A model generated the notes under the pieces. That model was not told where the DNA came from, searched no databases, and saw only the letters and a program-made list of their open reading frames with translations. Position numbers and translations under genes: made by a program. Positions 21,425-30,639 of a DNA stretch of 64,000 nucleotides are shown here, in pieces. Position 1 is the stretch's first letter, and each line of letters begins with the position of its first letter. Origin of the DNA: Branchipolynoe longqiensis. Taxonomy: Eukaryota; Annelida; Polychaeta; Phyllodocida; Polynoidae. The DNA lies in the NCBI GenBank assembly GCA_030323885.1, contig CM059186.1, forward strand, positions 20,002,998 to 20,066,997. Direction: 5' to 3'.

Positions 21425-23488
21425 AACTATGGGGAGTACTCGGCCCCCGTGACTAGCCGGGGCCTCATTCACAGCGTGAGCAGGAGCAGCAACACACGGA
21501 ATGACAGTGATACACCAACCGACATTATGGCTGAGAGCAGCAACACAGTTTGTGACGGAGATACACTTGTGGACTTTGGTGAGGACATGGGTGACATGAC
21601 TGACAATGGAGACAGTGGTGGCCTGGACATTCATGTTGAGAGGAGCGGCGAACATTCTGTGCACACTGATACCAATGCTAATCTGATTGTTTCTTCCAAT
21701 GTGCAGGAGGGAGGCGTTGAGACATGTAGCATTTGGGGTACTGTTGATATAAAGGATGTTGAGGGCCGATTGCACATTTGGGATGTGGGAGACCACATAA
21801 TGGTATTCTTATCCGAGTCGATAGGTGGTGATAAGTTCCATTTTAAAGTATATGAATCATGTTTTCATGGCAATTGTGAGTGTACCCACTTTATTGCAGG
21901 GAACTGCTCCCAGCTTAAGCCTTGTAGATTTGTAGTAGAGCTGTTCTTTAGAGGAGATAATGATCCTGACGCTATTTTTCTATTGTTAGGAGTTGTCTAT
22001 GGCTTCAGGGTTATAAATGACGATTGTGATATAACCTATAACACCAGGGAGAGGAAGGCTAGGAACAATTGGGAGCATGATATCATTTATGAGAAGTTTC
22101 ATGGAGAGCTGGCTGCTGGGAACATATCCAGGATAGGCATCCAGCCAAAATGTACACATTCGGTCTTTGTCGTACCGAAGGACGACGGCGGCAGTAGAAC
22201 CGTCGTTGATTGTAGTAGACCGAAGGGCAACTCTGTAAACCAGTTCACACAAGGCATAGCCACTACTTTTAGCTACAAAACCATCGATACTATCACAGAC
22301 TGCATGGAGAAAGGAGATTTTCTATCTACAATAGAGATTAAAGATGCTTACAGAGCTGTCTCCATCCACCCATGTGACCGCCCTTGTCAGGGTCTTGCCA
22401 TTGCTAGGGCGCTGGCTGACGATGGAGCCTATTATCTAGACAACAGACTCAGCATGGGCCTATCCTCCAGTCCTTATATATTTTCCAAAATTTCAGATTT
22501 CATTGTCAGATGTGCTCTAAGGGAGGGAGCTACTCGGGTAATTAATTACCTAGATGACTTCTGTGTATTAGGACGGAATAAATTCGAGACGATGGGCGCC
22601 CAGAAGATAGTGTTAGGCAATATCCGCAGGATAGGTTTCTATGTTAGCTATAAGAAAGTGAGCCAGGCTGCCCCGCGGGTGCGTTTCCTAGGGATCATAA
22701 TTGATTCCAACAAATTAGAACTCACCCTCCCGATAGATAAATTAGACAAGATGAGACGGGTACTCGAGACAATGAGGGATCGGAGGAAAGCTTCGAAGAA
22801 GGAGCTGGAACAGGTCGGTGGAATCCTATCCCACTGTGCGAAGGTGATCAGGGGTGGGCGAACCTTTACGAGAAGGATATTCGATATGTCCGCAAAACTC
22901 AGGGAGGGCCACCATAGGGTTAGGCTGACCAAGGGGGTCCGTGAAGATCTGGAATGGTGGATCACATTCTCTGGCCACTTTAACGGTAAGGCCAAGATCC
23001 TTGGCCACTTTGCCCCCCTGATCTCTTCTTACAGTGATGCATCTGGATGGGGCCTCTCCGCTCTCCATGGTAACGACTGGTTAGTCGGCTCCTTTGTCGA
23101 AGCTGATGATAGATTGTTGGCGGGCTATCTTGGTCACCACCACTCGAGCCCCGAGGGCCACGTTGCTTCAGCTCATATAAACATTCAGGAGATGGCGGCA
23201 GTATACGCAGCCTGCGAGAGGTGGTCGCATAAATGGTCGGATGCAACTGTTGTTATGGTTACGGATAGTGCTGTCATGCGGGCCGCTCTGAGCACAGGCA
23301 GATCTAGATCAACTGGAATCATGTACTATCTCAGGAGGTTGTTTTGGATGGCCGTTGAGAGGAACTTTGAGTTTAAGTCTGTTTATATTCGTAGTGGGGA
23401 TAATGTCATCTGTGACTCTCTAAGCCGCCTTGATGACAGTGCTAGTAACACGAGAATTTTGAACGCTGACCCGGAAGGCGTGCTTTGA
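21389..23488 (+). CDS. DIRS/Ngaro reverse transcriptase-RNase H
   Basis: The frame is open for 699 codons from 21389, but the first in-frame ATG is at 21527 (codon 47), a better start. The N-terminal part, to about residue 190, is acidic and Cys-containing and not recognised. The RT domain runs from about 255 to 470. Its motifs are VFVVPKDDGGSRTVVDCS (about 258-275), STIEIKDAYRAV, the RMGLSSSP-like SMGLSSSP, and the catalytic INYLDDF with YLDD at about 387-390. A connection follows, then RNase H from about 545 (YSDASGWG, INIQEMAAV, VTDSAVM, DNVICDSLSR). The RT copies the element RNA, and RNase H removes the template. Catalytic residues look intact. The stop at 23486 overlaps the recombinase frame by 26 bases. 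Confidence 0.85.
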   Translation: MLSRRFKSSLASNYGEYSAPVTSRGLIHSVSRSSNTRNDSDTPTDIMAESSNTVCDGDTLVDFGEDMGDMTDNGDSGGLDIHVERSGEHSVHTDTNANLIVSSNVQEGGVETCSIWGTVDIKDVEGRLHIWDVGDHIMVFLSESIGGDKFHFKVYESCFHGNCECTHFIAGNCSQLKPCRFVVELFFRGDNDPDAIFLLLGVVYGFRVINDDCDITYNTRERKARNNWEHDIIYEKFHGELAAGNISRIGIQPKCTHSVFVVPKDDGGSRTVVDCSRPKGNSVNQFTQGIATTFSYKTIDTITDCMEKGDFLSTIEIKDAYRAVSIHPCDRPCQGLAIARALADDGAYYLDNRLSMGLSSSPYIFSKISDFIVRCALREGATRVINYLDDFCVLGRNKFETMGAQKIVLGNIRRIGFYVSYKKVSQAAPRVRFLGIIIDSNKLELTLPIDKLDKMRRVLETMRDRRKASKKELEQVGGILSHCAKVIRGGRTFTRRIFDMSAKLREGHHRVRLTKGVREDLEWWITFSGHFNGKAKILGHFAPLISSYSDASGWGLSALHGNDWLVGSFVEADDRLLAGYLGHHHSSPEGHVASAHINIQEMAAVYAACERWSHKWSDATVVMVTDSAVMRAALSTGRSRSTGIMYYLRRLFWMAVERNFEFKSVYIRSGDNVICDSLSRLDDSASNTRILNADPEGVL

Positions 23489-24487
23489 TGTAGGGCTAAA
23501 CTGTGTTGCACTCTACTTTCTTACAGAGATAGCTCAGCTGAGAAGTGAGCAAAAGGGTTATCAGGACCATTTCTACGCGCCAAATTCGCTAACGACAAGG
23601 GCTGTTCAAGTCAAGAGATACCTGGACTTTGTAGACACCTTCAGTTCTGATCGCGCTCCTGCTCCATGTTCAGATGAGCAGGTCGCCCTTTACGCAACTT
23701 GGCTCGCCCGCACTATGAAGTATGGCTCAATCAAGAATTACCTGATTGGTTTAAATTATTTTCTAAAGCAGAATGGCGCTAGGCCGATTGCCTATAACAG
23801 TTTTATTATATCCTCAACCCTTAGAGGGATTAAGCGGGTCAAGGGTGATGCCCCACACCGGGCTAGACCCCTGCTGCCGTCAATGATGAGAAGGATATTT
23901 GCTATGCTGTGCTCCTCCCTGGGCCATACAGCTTGGAGAGCTGCAATTCTGGTTTCCTTTAGAGCCCTTCTGAGGAAGGCTCAAGTGACCCTGTCAGACT
24001 CGACTCTTCAGAGGCGGGATTTTAAAATCTTTGACTGGGGTATGGTAATAACTATTAGGAAAAGTAAGACCATCCAGTATGCTGAGAGAGTCCTGGAGGT
24101 CCTCGTTGCTCGCTGTCCCGACCCGGGGATGTGCGCTGTGCATTGGGTCGAAAGGCATTTCACTCAGCTTCCCGCGGGACCCTTAGAGGAAGCATTCAGG
24201 CTGCCTGATGGGGAGGGGGGTTCGACACCTATGACTTATGCAATTTACCAACAAACGCTAAAGACTTTTGCTTCGAGGGCTGGTATGGATGTGGAGGATT
24301 TATCTTCACATTCCTTGCATCGGGGTGGCTGCACCTTCTTATCCTTATGTGGGGCCACTGTGGAAGAGGTCAAGTGTGTGGGGATTGGGCCTCTGAGACA
24401 GTCTACGCATATCTAAAAAAAACCTTATCTGTCCGGATTATGGACGACATGAGGGTCGCAGCCACCTTGTGCTCTGAGACAGCTTGA
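23463..24487 (+). pseudogene. DIRS/Ngaro tyrosine recombinase, frameshifted
   Basis: The frame opens at 23463, inside the end of the RT frame. It contains a core-binding domain (VKRYLDFVDTF, then YGSIKNYLIGLNYFL) that begins before the first ATG at 23715. The catalytic domain has the first Arg in ALLRKAQV and the HxxR box in SHSLHRGG. The frame then leaves register in a GGGG run at about 24379-24382 and stops at 24416. The shifted frame continues DWASETVYAYL, which would carry the nucleophilic Tyr, and ends at 24485. The break thus separates the Arg/His residues from the Tyr. The enzyme inserts the circular DNA copy by site-specific-like recombination. With no ATG for the N-terminal domain, it may be made by frameshifting from the RT frame, which is inference. 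Confidence 0.8.
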
Positions 24488-24513
24488 TTGGTTGGGGTGG
24501 TAGGCTTCCTTTG

Positions 24514-24597
24514 GCATTTATCGATCAGCCCGGAGTCGAATAAACAATCCAACCCAATCTGCTGGTCTCTTTGTCATTTGTAGGGAAGTCTTATATT
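24514..24597 (+). repeat. B1 split direct repeat
   Basis: From GCATTTATCGATCAGCCCGG to GTAGGGAAGTCTTATAT, repeated as B2 at 24788-24871 with few changes. It contains AATAAA (GTCGAATAAACAATCC), a possible polyadenylation signal for the element. Confidence 0.8.
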
Positions 24598-24761
24598 ATA
24601 TATAATCTATTATATACATATAAACGCTCGGAGAATTATATTATTTATTCATTCGATTTGGCTCGAGTTAAATATTAGCCAATCGGCGTCGTCCGGCCCC
24701 TGGCTGCGTCCTTTGGCCCGGGCGTTTGCTCTCGAGGCATTTCAAATCGTCACTTGCCTCC
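24592..24761 (+). repeat. A2 split direct repeat
   Basis: Second copy of A1, placed directly after B1 as the Ngaro layout requires. It ends CGTCACTTGCCTCC at 24761. Confidence 0.85.
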
Positions 24762-24787
24762 TGTTTTTTGCTTTTGAATTAGGTAGT

Positions 24788-24865
24788 GCATTTATCGCTC
24801 AGCCCGGAGTCGAATAAACGATCCAACCCAATCTGCTGGTCTCTTTGTCATTGGTAGGGAAGTCT

Positions 24866-24871
<6 letters not shown>
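24788..24871 (+). repeat. B2 split direct repeat and element end
   Basis: Second copy of B1 ending GGTAGGGAAGTCTTATATA. The sequence then becomes a (TA)n tract (about 24866-24915), so the exact border cannot be fixed. Confidence 0.75.
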
Positions 24872-24898
<27 letters not shown>

Positions 24899-24997
24899 CT
24901 ATATATATATATTCATACATATATAACTCCAATTAAATAATTATGGCTGTATTGCGATTAACCTATATCATATATATATATATATATATTTCTTTCT

Positions 24998-25302
24998 TGG
25001 GGGTTTACACGCCAGCAACATCAATGGTAATATCAGGATGGGTACAAACTTGTAGCAGTGCGCACTTATGACAACTTTATAGTGCTATTAGCCTATATAT
25101 TCTAGGATAGAACAAGGAGTGATTAGCTCAGTATCAGGATAATCTGACTGAGTGGGGGATACATCGTCATGATGCCGGTGGCCTGATCTTCCAGTGGGGC
25201 AACACTATAAAGTCGCCATGAGTGCACAGTCACAAACCGGTACCCGTTCTGATATGACCATAGCTGTTGCTAGGATTTAAAACTCCAAGAACTAACCAAT
25301 CC
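24998..25302. mobile_element. two SINE-A parts joined head to head
   Basis: 24998-25086 is a SINE-A 3' part in reverse (GGTTTACACGCCAGCAACAT). From about 25100 the body resumes in forward orientation (TCTAGGATAGAACAAGG) and runs to a tail at 25302 (GTTGCTAGGATTTAAAACTC). The two halves can pair over about 80 bp. Confidence 0.7.
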
Positions 25303-25540
25303 TTCTCAGCTTAAGATTAAATTGCTTGCCTTCAAACAAACAAATATAAAGCCTTCCAGTGTCAACAGTGCTGCACACAATGTCATAAACCCTGTGTGAC
25401 CCCTGTGTACAGTGTGGACATAACAGGTGTGTTATGTGGCTACTCCAATTGACCAATTTATATGACGTCAGCACGTGTATTTAGGTCAGTGCGCGCGTCT
25501 CTTGGCTGCAGGACAACATCCGGTCACTCTGCAAATTCAA

Positions 25541-26185
25541 TGGCTATGAGCAATCTTCATAGAGAAAATGTTAAATCCCACCACCTGGAAACCAACGGAT
25601 TGGAATACATATAGAAAACATGTTTACCAAAAGGATTATATTAAATTGATACGGTTAGGGTTAATTTTGAATAAAACTTATGTTTTGCACTGCGCGTACC
25701 GGCAAACTGCCCACGAAGGGTAAAACACCGCAGTGATGTGTGCTGCAGCAATGCTATGTCTATGCGGAGCATTTATTTTTGTAAAATAAATTTTAAAGCT
25801 TTCATTGGATCGATTAAAAATATCTTAATACGCGATTAAGAGGAAGATCTGAAGTATTTAATGTAACCTAAGAGCAATTTACGCTGAAAGTATTAAAAAC
25901 AGCGATAATAGTGAAAGTTGGGATATTCTGAGTGTCAGTGCCAGTGTTAGCCTTACCAAAAAGTGCCCGGATGTCCGACATCGAGAATGGGGGTGAGCAA
26001 TCTTCATACAGAAAAAGTGAAATATCTCTAAAACCACACTACCTAGAAACAAACTGCTTGGAAAACGTATAGAAAACATATTCAACGAATAGATTATATT
26101 AAATTTATATGGTTAGGGTTCTGGATTTCTATTAATTTTAAATAAAATAAATGTTTTGCACTGCGCGTACTGGCAAACTCAGTGG
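25541..26185 (-). repeat. two copies of the TTCAAAATTAATAG core with an intervening hAT-like fragment
   Basis: In reverse orientation the core found twice in the MITE at 16055 occurs at about 25541-25705 and again at 25985-26185. Between them, 25711-25793 is an inverted copy of 15510-15595, the middle of the hAT-like element. The block is thus a patchwork of two families. TGACGTCAGCACGTG at about 25464 may be a decayed end. Confidence 0.55.
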
Positions 26186-26260
26186 CATTGTGCATTCGTT
26201 CTGCAGCCGAGCTGCGCGCGCATACACACTGTTTACAAACATTGAAATTGGTCTATAGAC

Positions 26261-26312
26261 GGTTGGTTGTTGGAGTTTTACGTCCTGGCAACATCTAGGG
26301 TCATATCAGGAC
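26261..26312 (-). mobile_element. SINE-A tail fragment
   Basis: Reverse tail: GTTGGAGTTTTACGTCCTGG followed by CAACATCTAGGGTCATATCA. Confidence 0.7.
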
Positions 26313-26410
26313 GGGCTGGCTCTCCAGTAGACGAGTTGCACTGCTAGCACACCCTCTGGCATCCGTGAAAGAACTGATATTGTAGATAGCCAGGTCTCTC
26401 TGCAGTATGT

Positions 26411-26470
26411 TGATTGGATGGTTATTGGAGTTCTACGTCCTGGCAACATCTGAGGTCATATCAAGACGGA
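26411..26470 (-). mobile_element. SINE-A tail fragment
   Basis: A second reverse tail about 150 bp after the previous one (ATTGGAGTTCTACGTCCTGG). Both break off soon after the TCATATCA motif. Confidence 0.7.
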
Positions 26471-26724
26471 TTATATCCACTGATTTGCACCTTTACTCTA
26501 TACAGAGCACTCATCTTAATTTTTGGATTGGCGTTTACGTGCATTTGCGCCTGAAATCTTCAAGTAAAAATGGTTGATATATTCATATAGATGAAGCCAT
26601 CAGTTGTAATAGTATACTGCATGCAATTGCAGTTTGACAATAGACGCATTATACATGTGTTTTCTTATTTCCTTTTCTTTTCTTTCTCCTTTTCTCACCG
26701 TCATTTTAATTTTTGTTAAATATT

Positions 26725-27057
26725 TTGTTTGTTGTTATATATCCTAGCAACATCTAAGGTCATATCAGGACGTGTACCGACTTGTTACAGTGTGCACACA
26801 TGGCAACTTTATAGTGCTTCCCACCGGGAGACCAGGCCACCGGCACCATGACCTGATATCCCACTCAGTCACATTATCCTGACACTGAGCCAACCAGTCC
26901 TTGTCCTATCCTAATAATGCCGAGCGCCTGGCTAGGAAGCGACAAGTATCAATTCTTAAGTCTTTGGTTTGACTCGACCAGGGTTTGAACCCACGATCCC
27001 ACGGTCTACCAATATGGGAGATGGATGCTCTAAATCATTCGGCCATCCCTTCTGGCC
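26725..27057 (-). mobile_element. SINE-A, full length
   Basis: Minus-strand copy with tail at 26725 (GTTGTTATATATCCTAGCAA), body, box B-like region at about 26970-26990 (TCGACCAGGGTTTGAACCC on plus) and box A region at about 27035-27050 (CATTCGGCCATCCC on plus). Confidence 0.85.
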
Positions 27058-27202
27058 TTTTATTAAATACGTTTTGTTATTTACATATAATAATATTTCC
27101 TGCGTATCTATGCAATATAATTATATAGAATCCATTCTCCAAAGTACCTAGCGCAATTATCAATGCAATGATATTTCCTCTCTTTATATAGGCATTATTC
27201 AT

Positions 27203-27204
<2 letters not shown>

Positions 27205-27238
<34 letters not shown>

Positions 27239-27260
27239 GTATATATATATATATATATTA
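27205..27260. repeat. (TA)n microsatellite
   Basis: An almost pure TA run with one ACATATGTA interruption. Confidence 0.9.
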
Positions 27261-27647
27261 TATTGCTCACAAAAAGCTACCCTGACCTCGGATTATCCGT
27301 AGCTAAGTCAATTATCAAAGAATCTGCTATGTCAAATGTCCGGTGCTTTGGCAATAACAGAAGATGTTATTCATCGAATTAATTATATTGTACTGAAATA
27401 GAGAAAGAAAGCGATGTTAGCTCTGTATTGGTGTTGCCAGAGACAAAATGGACTTCGCATGATGGTCCTGACATCTGACGGAGAACTGTGACTTTAGGAA
27501 CTGTCCATAAAGAAATAGTGCTGCCACCTAGCGTAGAACTGCAGCACAAAGAGGATCCTCTATCAACTTCTCTCGTGAGTTTGTGAAGGGATATGAATGA
27601 TTACCGGTTTCCTCGCATGTGACGTTCCCGTTTTGATGTTTACACCT

Positions 27648-27862
27648 TAAAGTTACATATTCCGACGGTTTTGAGTCTCTGTCATTTTTGTGGGATAATT
27701 ATATTAAACTGATTGTTATAATATACCTTTCTTTAGCTTCAAAGTTCAAGTACTGTTTGTTTTAAACGGCTAACTTTTGAGATATTTGAAGTGCAAACAT
27801 GTCAAATTAGTTTCGGGAGGCATGCCAAAACTCTGACACCATAGGCTTTGGCATTAACAGGT
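27648..27862. mobile_element. TTAA-flanked MITE, 5' part
   Basis: It starts TTAAAGTTACATATTCCGAC and follows the family described at 46597 through GGCATGCCAAAACTCTGAC to ATTAACAGG, where a (TA)n tract cuts it off. Confidence 0.65.
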
Positions 27863-28065
27863 ATATATATATATATATTCCCCATATATATATATATAGA
27901 TAAAGATATATAGCTCGCGCCAGCTCGGCAGCTGTTCGTGGTGGGTTTGCCTCTGCGCACAAACCCAAGTCGCCCAGGCCGCTGCCATCAGTGGTTCCGG
28001 GGATAGTAGAGTTCGGTGGGGGAGACGCTACTGGCACTCAGTTAATTATATTAATATAATGTATT

Positions 28066-28126
<61 letters not shown>
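27857..28126. repeat. (TA)n tracts around a short unique block
   Basis: TA runs at 27861-27905 and 28062-28126 enclose about 150 bp of mixed sequence, in which I recognise nothing. Confidence 0.7.
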
Positions 28127-28159
28127 GTGCGGGGCGGGGGGCAGGCCAGGGCCGAAGCA

Positions 28160-28680
28160 TGGTGGGGGCGTCCCAGTGTAACAATTTCAATTTCCCCCCT
28201 TTTCAAGTTCCACGGGGAATCTGAAAATGTTTTTAATTTCCCCCCGTGAAATTGAAAACGTTTTCAGATTCCCGGGAGGGAAATTAAAAACAGTTTTCAG
28301 ATTCCTCCCCCTATTTTCAAATTCCCTCCTCTGGGAATTTAAAATTGTTTAACAAACTTTAAAAAACTTTGATAAATTCAGACCTATAATATTTCTTTCT
28401 TAGCCATCTTGGAGACTTTTTGTGTCATTTGGGGTGAAATATGTGTTGTTGTACTAGTAATAATTTCCATTATGCTATTCTCTGTGTATTATTAGATTTG
28501 TCATGAAAAATAACAAAAAATAACAAAAATAAAGAAAATTCCAAATAAAAATGGGGGGAGGAAAAGTTAAAACGAGGGAGGGAAAACGAAAACGTTTTCA
28601 AATTCCTGTGGGATGAATTTGAAAACGTTTTCAAGTTCCCATGGCTGAACTTCAATCAGGGGGGAATTTGAAATCTTTAC
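28160..28680. repeat. cluster of AACGTTTTCA palindromic segments
   Basis: The palindrome GAAAACGTTTTC with GGGAAATT/AATTTCCC around it occurs at about 28253, 28590 and 28619, with variants (AATTGTTT, ACAGTTTTCAGATTCC) at about 28203, 28287 and 28344. The two clusters at the edges are inverted relative to each other, so the block can fold back. It may be a foldback-type element. No gene seen. Confidence 0.4.
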
Positions 28681-28683
28681 ACC

Positions 28684-28835
28684 GGGACGGGGCGGGACAG
28701 GGTGGAGGAGGTGCGGGACAGGGCTGGATGGGGTGGGGGCGGGCGAGGCAGGGCAGGGTGGGGTGGGGTGGGGTGGGGGAGGGGAGGGGTGAGGCGGGGT
28801 GGGCAGGGTGGGGCGGAGCGGGAGAGGGGAGGGGG
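28684..28835. repeat. G-rich low-complexity tract
   Basis: Runs of GGGGTGGGG and GGGCAGGG over about 150 bp, potentially quadruplex-forming. Open frames across it (Gly/Arg- or Pro-rich) are artefacts. Confidence 0.85.
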
Positions 28836-28968
28836 TGGCCACGCATGCGCTCTACTAAGGGTTCCCGCCGCTCTGCGATCACGTCGATGTTCGCGAGCGG
28901 AACATCTCAATAAACACACGCCCCCAAGCCCAGCCACCAGCCGCACAGTGTCTGACATGCGCTCATTG

Positions 28969-29010
28969 TTTGTTTGTTGGGGTTTACGTCCTGGCAACAT
29001 CTAAGGTCAT
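28969..29010 (-). mobile_element. SINE-A tail fragment
   Basis: Reverse tail GTTGGGGTTTACGTCCTGGC then AACATCTAAGGTCAT, breaking off before the body. A forward full copy follows 50 bp on. Confidence 0.65.
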
Positions 29011-29057
29011 GGGCTACAGCCTACAGGCGGTGCGTTCTCTGCGTGGGTTTGAGTGAT

Positions 29058-29393
29058 TCAAGTGGCTGAATAGATAGAGCGCAAGTTTCCGTGTGGAAGG
29101 TCGGGAGTTCAATTCCCAGCTGAGTCAAACCAATGATGTATACAATTTATACTTGTACTTGTTACTTCCTAGTGAGGCGCTCGGCATTATTAGGATAGGG
29201 CAAGGGCTGGTTGGCTCGGTGTTGGGATAATGTGACTGAGTGGGATATCATGGCATGGTTCTGGCAGCCTGGTCTCCCAGTGGGGAAGCACAAAAAAGGT
29301 GCCATGAGTGCGCACAGTATCAAGTCGGTACTCGTCCTGATATCATCAGATCTTTGATGTTGCCAGGATGTAAAACTCCAACAATCAACTAGA
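29058..29393 (+). mobile_element. SINE-A, full length
   Basis: tRNA-like head (AAGTGGCTGAATAGATAGAG, box B GGGAGTTCAATTCCCAG), body with ATTATTAGGATAGGGCAAGG, and tail GATGTTGCCAGGATGTAAAA. It is one of the best-preserved copies. Confidence 0.85.
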
Positions 29394-29400
29394 GTTCTTC

Positions 29401-29575
29401 CAGTAGAGCATAATTTAGGTTCCGGCCTGCCTGGGTATTAATACTATTATGATCCTTGTGGCCAAATTGTCACTAAATGTATCATGACAGCAGTAGAGCA
29501 TAATTTAGGTTCCGGCCTGCCTGGGTATTATGATCCTTATAACCAATTTGTTACTAGATGTATCATGACAGCAAA
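29401..29575 (+). repeat. 90-bp tandem duplication
   Basis: CAGTAGAGCATAATTTAGGT begins units at 29401 and 29491. The second lacks about 10 bp (ATACTATT region) and both end TCATGACAGCA. Confidence 0.85.
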
Positions 29576-29656
29576 GTGCCCCTTTAATAACCACTTAGAT
29601 ATATATGTCAACGGTTAAGGCTATGCCAGAAGTTAATCGTCCCTGTAATTGTGTGC

Positions 29657-30017
29657 TTAAAGTTGCATAGTCTGATGGTTTTGAATTTCTGTATTTTTTC
29701 TGAGGTAAAGATATTAGACCGATCACTCGTATCTACTTTACATTAGTTCAAAGTTACTTTTATTTTAAATGGTAGACTTGTTAGATAGTTTGAGTGCAAA
29801 CATGGAAAATTAGTTTTGGCAAGCTTGCCAAAACTCTGCCACCATAGACTTCTGCAGCAACAGGTTCTGTTAAATAGCAACAGGTTCAGTATTGCCTTCT
29901 ACGCAGAAACAAATGCTTAATAAGTGCATCAGTATCTAATTTAGATATGTAAAATCGAATCTAGATAATTGGTTTGGTTTTAAAAATTTGATATTTCATC
30001 GGACTATGCAGCTTTAA
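29657..30017. mobile_element. TTAA-flanked MITE, complete
   Basis: It starts TTAAAGTTGCATAGTCTGAT and ends in the inverted complement of TTAAAGCTGCATAGTCCGAT. TTAA lies at both borders, as for piggyBac-type insertion. Length and interior match the copy at 46597-46949 in the opposite orientation. Confidence 0.8.
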
Positions 30018-30214
30018 GGACAATACAAGCAACTTGGTAGAAGGTTAATCACATGATGTATATCATAATGGCGGTAAGCCTGATGATAATTACCTATATA
30101 TCACTCTCAGTAACATGTCCAATAAATATAGCACTGTAAAAAATACTACTACCGAGAATACTAGCAATACACCATTGAGACAAGGTATCCCCTGTCGAAT
30201 GTCCTGAACCTACT

Positions 30215-30619
30215 CATCATCATCATCATCATCATGCTGTCGGTCACGATGCGACAAAGACTGCTTTCATTACTTGACTGCTGCTCTCCATTTAGCTCTC
30301 TGCTGTGAGAGTTGCGTCCATGAGTCGGTCTTAATGTCTCTCAGCTTCAGGGTTCTCTTGATGGTATCCCTGAACCGGAGACGGGGGCGGCCTCTCTTTC
30401 TGTAGCCAGAAGACAGTTGAGAATAGAGGATCTGCTTTGGTAGCCTGTCTGATGACATCCTCATGAGGTGTCCAGTCCACCGGAGATTCTTTTTGATCAG
30501 AAGATCTTCCATAGAGAGCAGCCCCATTCGTTCGAGTATTTCCTTATTCGTCACTTTGTCCTTCCAGGTTAGCCTCATGATTGAACGCAGATGTCGCATC
30601 ATGAAGGCATGCAGCTTGA
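30215..30619 (-). mobile_element. LINE 3' end, copy 2, with 11-bp target duplication
   Basis: On the minus strand it encodes part of the RT C-terminus (HAFMMRHLRSIMRLTWKDK, LRWTGHLMRMSSDRLPKQIL), still open for about 115 codons. It ends in an ATC/GAT repeat at 30215-30234. CTGAACCTACT lies on both sides (30204-30214 and 30620-30630), an 11-bp target duplication typical of target-primed reverse transcription. It is a 5'-truncated insertion. Confidence 0.85.
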
Positions 30620-30639
30620 CTGAACCTACTACAGTCAAT

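Larger units (their letters stand above)
21255..24871 (+). mobile_element. DIRS/Ngaro-type tyrosine-recombinase retrotransposon
   Basis: A 3.6 kb element with split direct repeats in the order A1 (21255-21424), coding region, B1 (24514-24597), A2 (24592-24761), B2 (24788-24871). This arrangement, with a reverse transcriptase/RNase H frame followed by a tyrosine recombinase frame and no integrase or LTRs, defines the Ngaro-like branch of DIRS elements. No methyltransferase domain is seen. Both ends abut (TA)n tracts. The recombinase frame has a single-base frameshift, so this copy is probably not active on its own. The repeats are nearly identical, which suggests a young insertion. Confidence 0.85.

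Noticed and set aside
21413..23246. Minus-strand frames of 80-127 codons opposite the RT gene
   Set aside because: Shadows of the RT-RNase H frame, with no domains.
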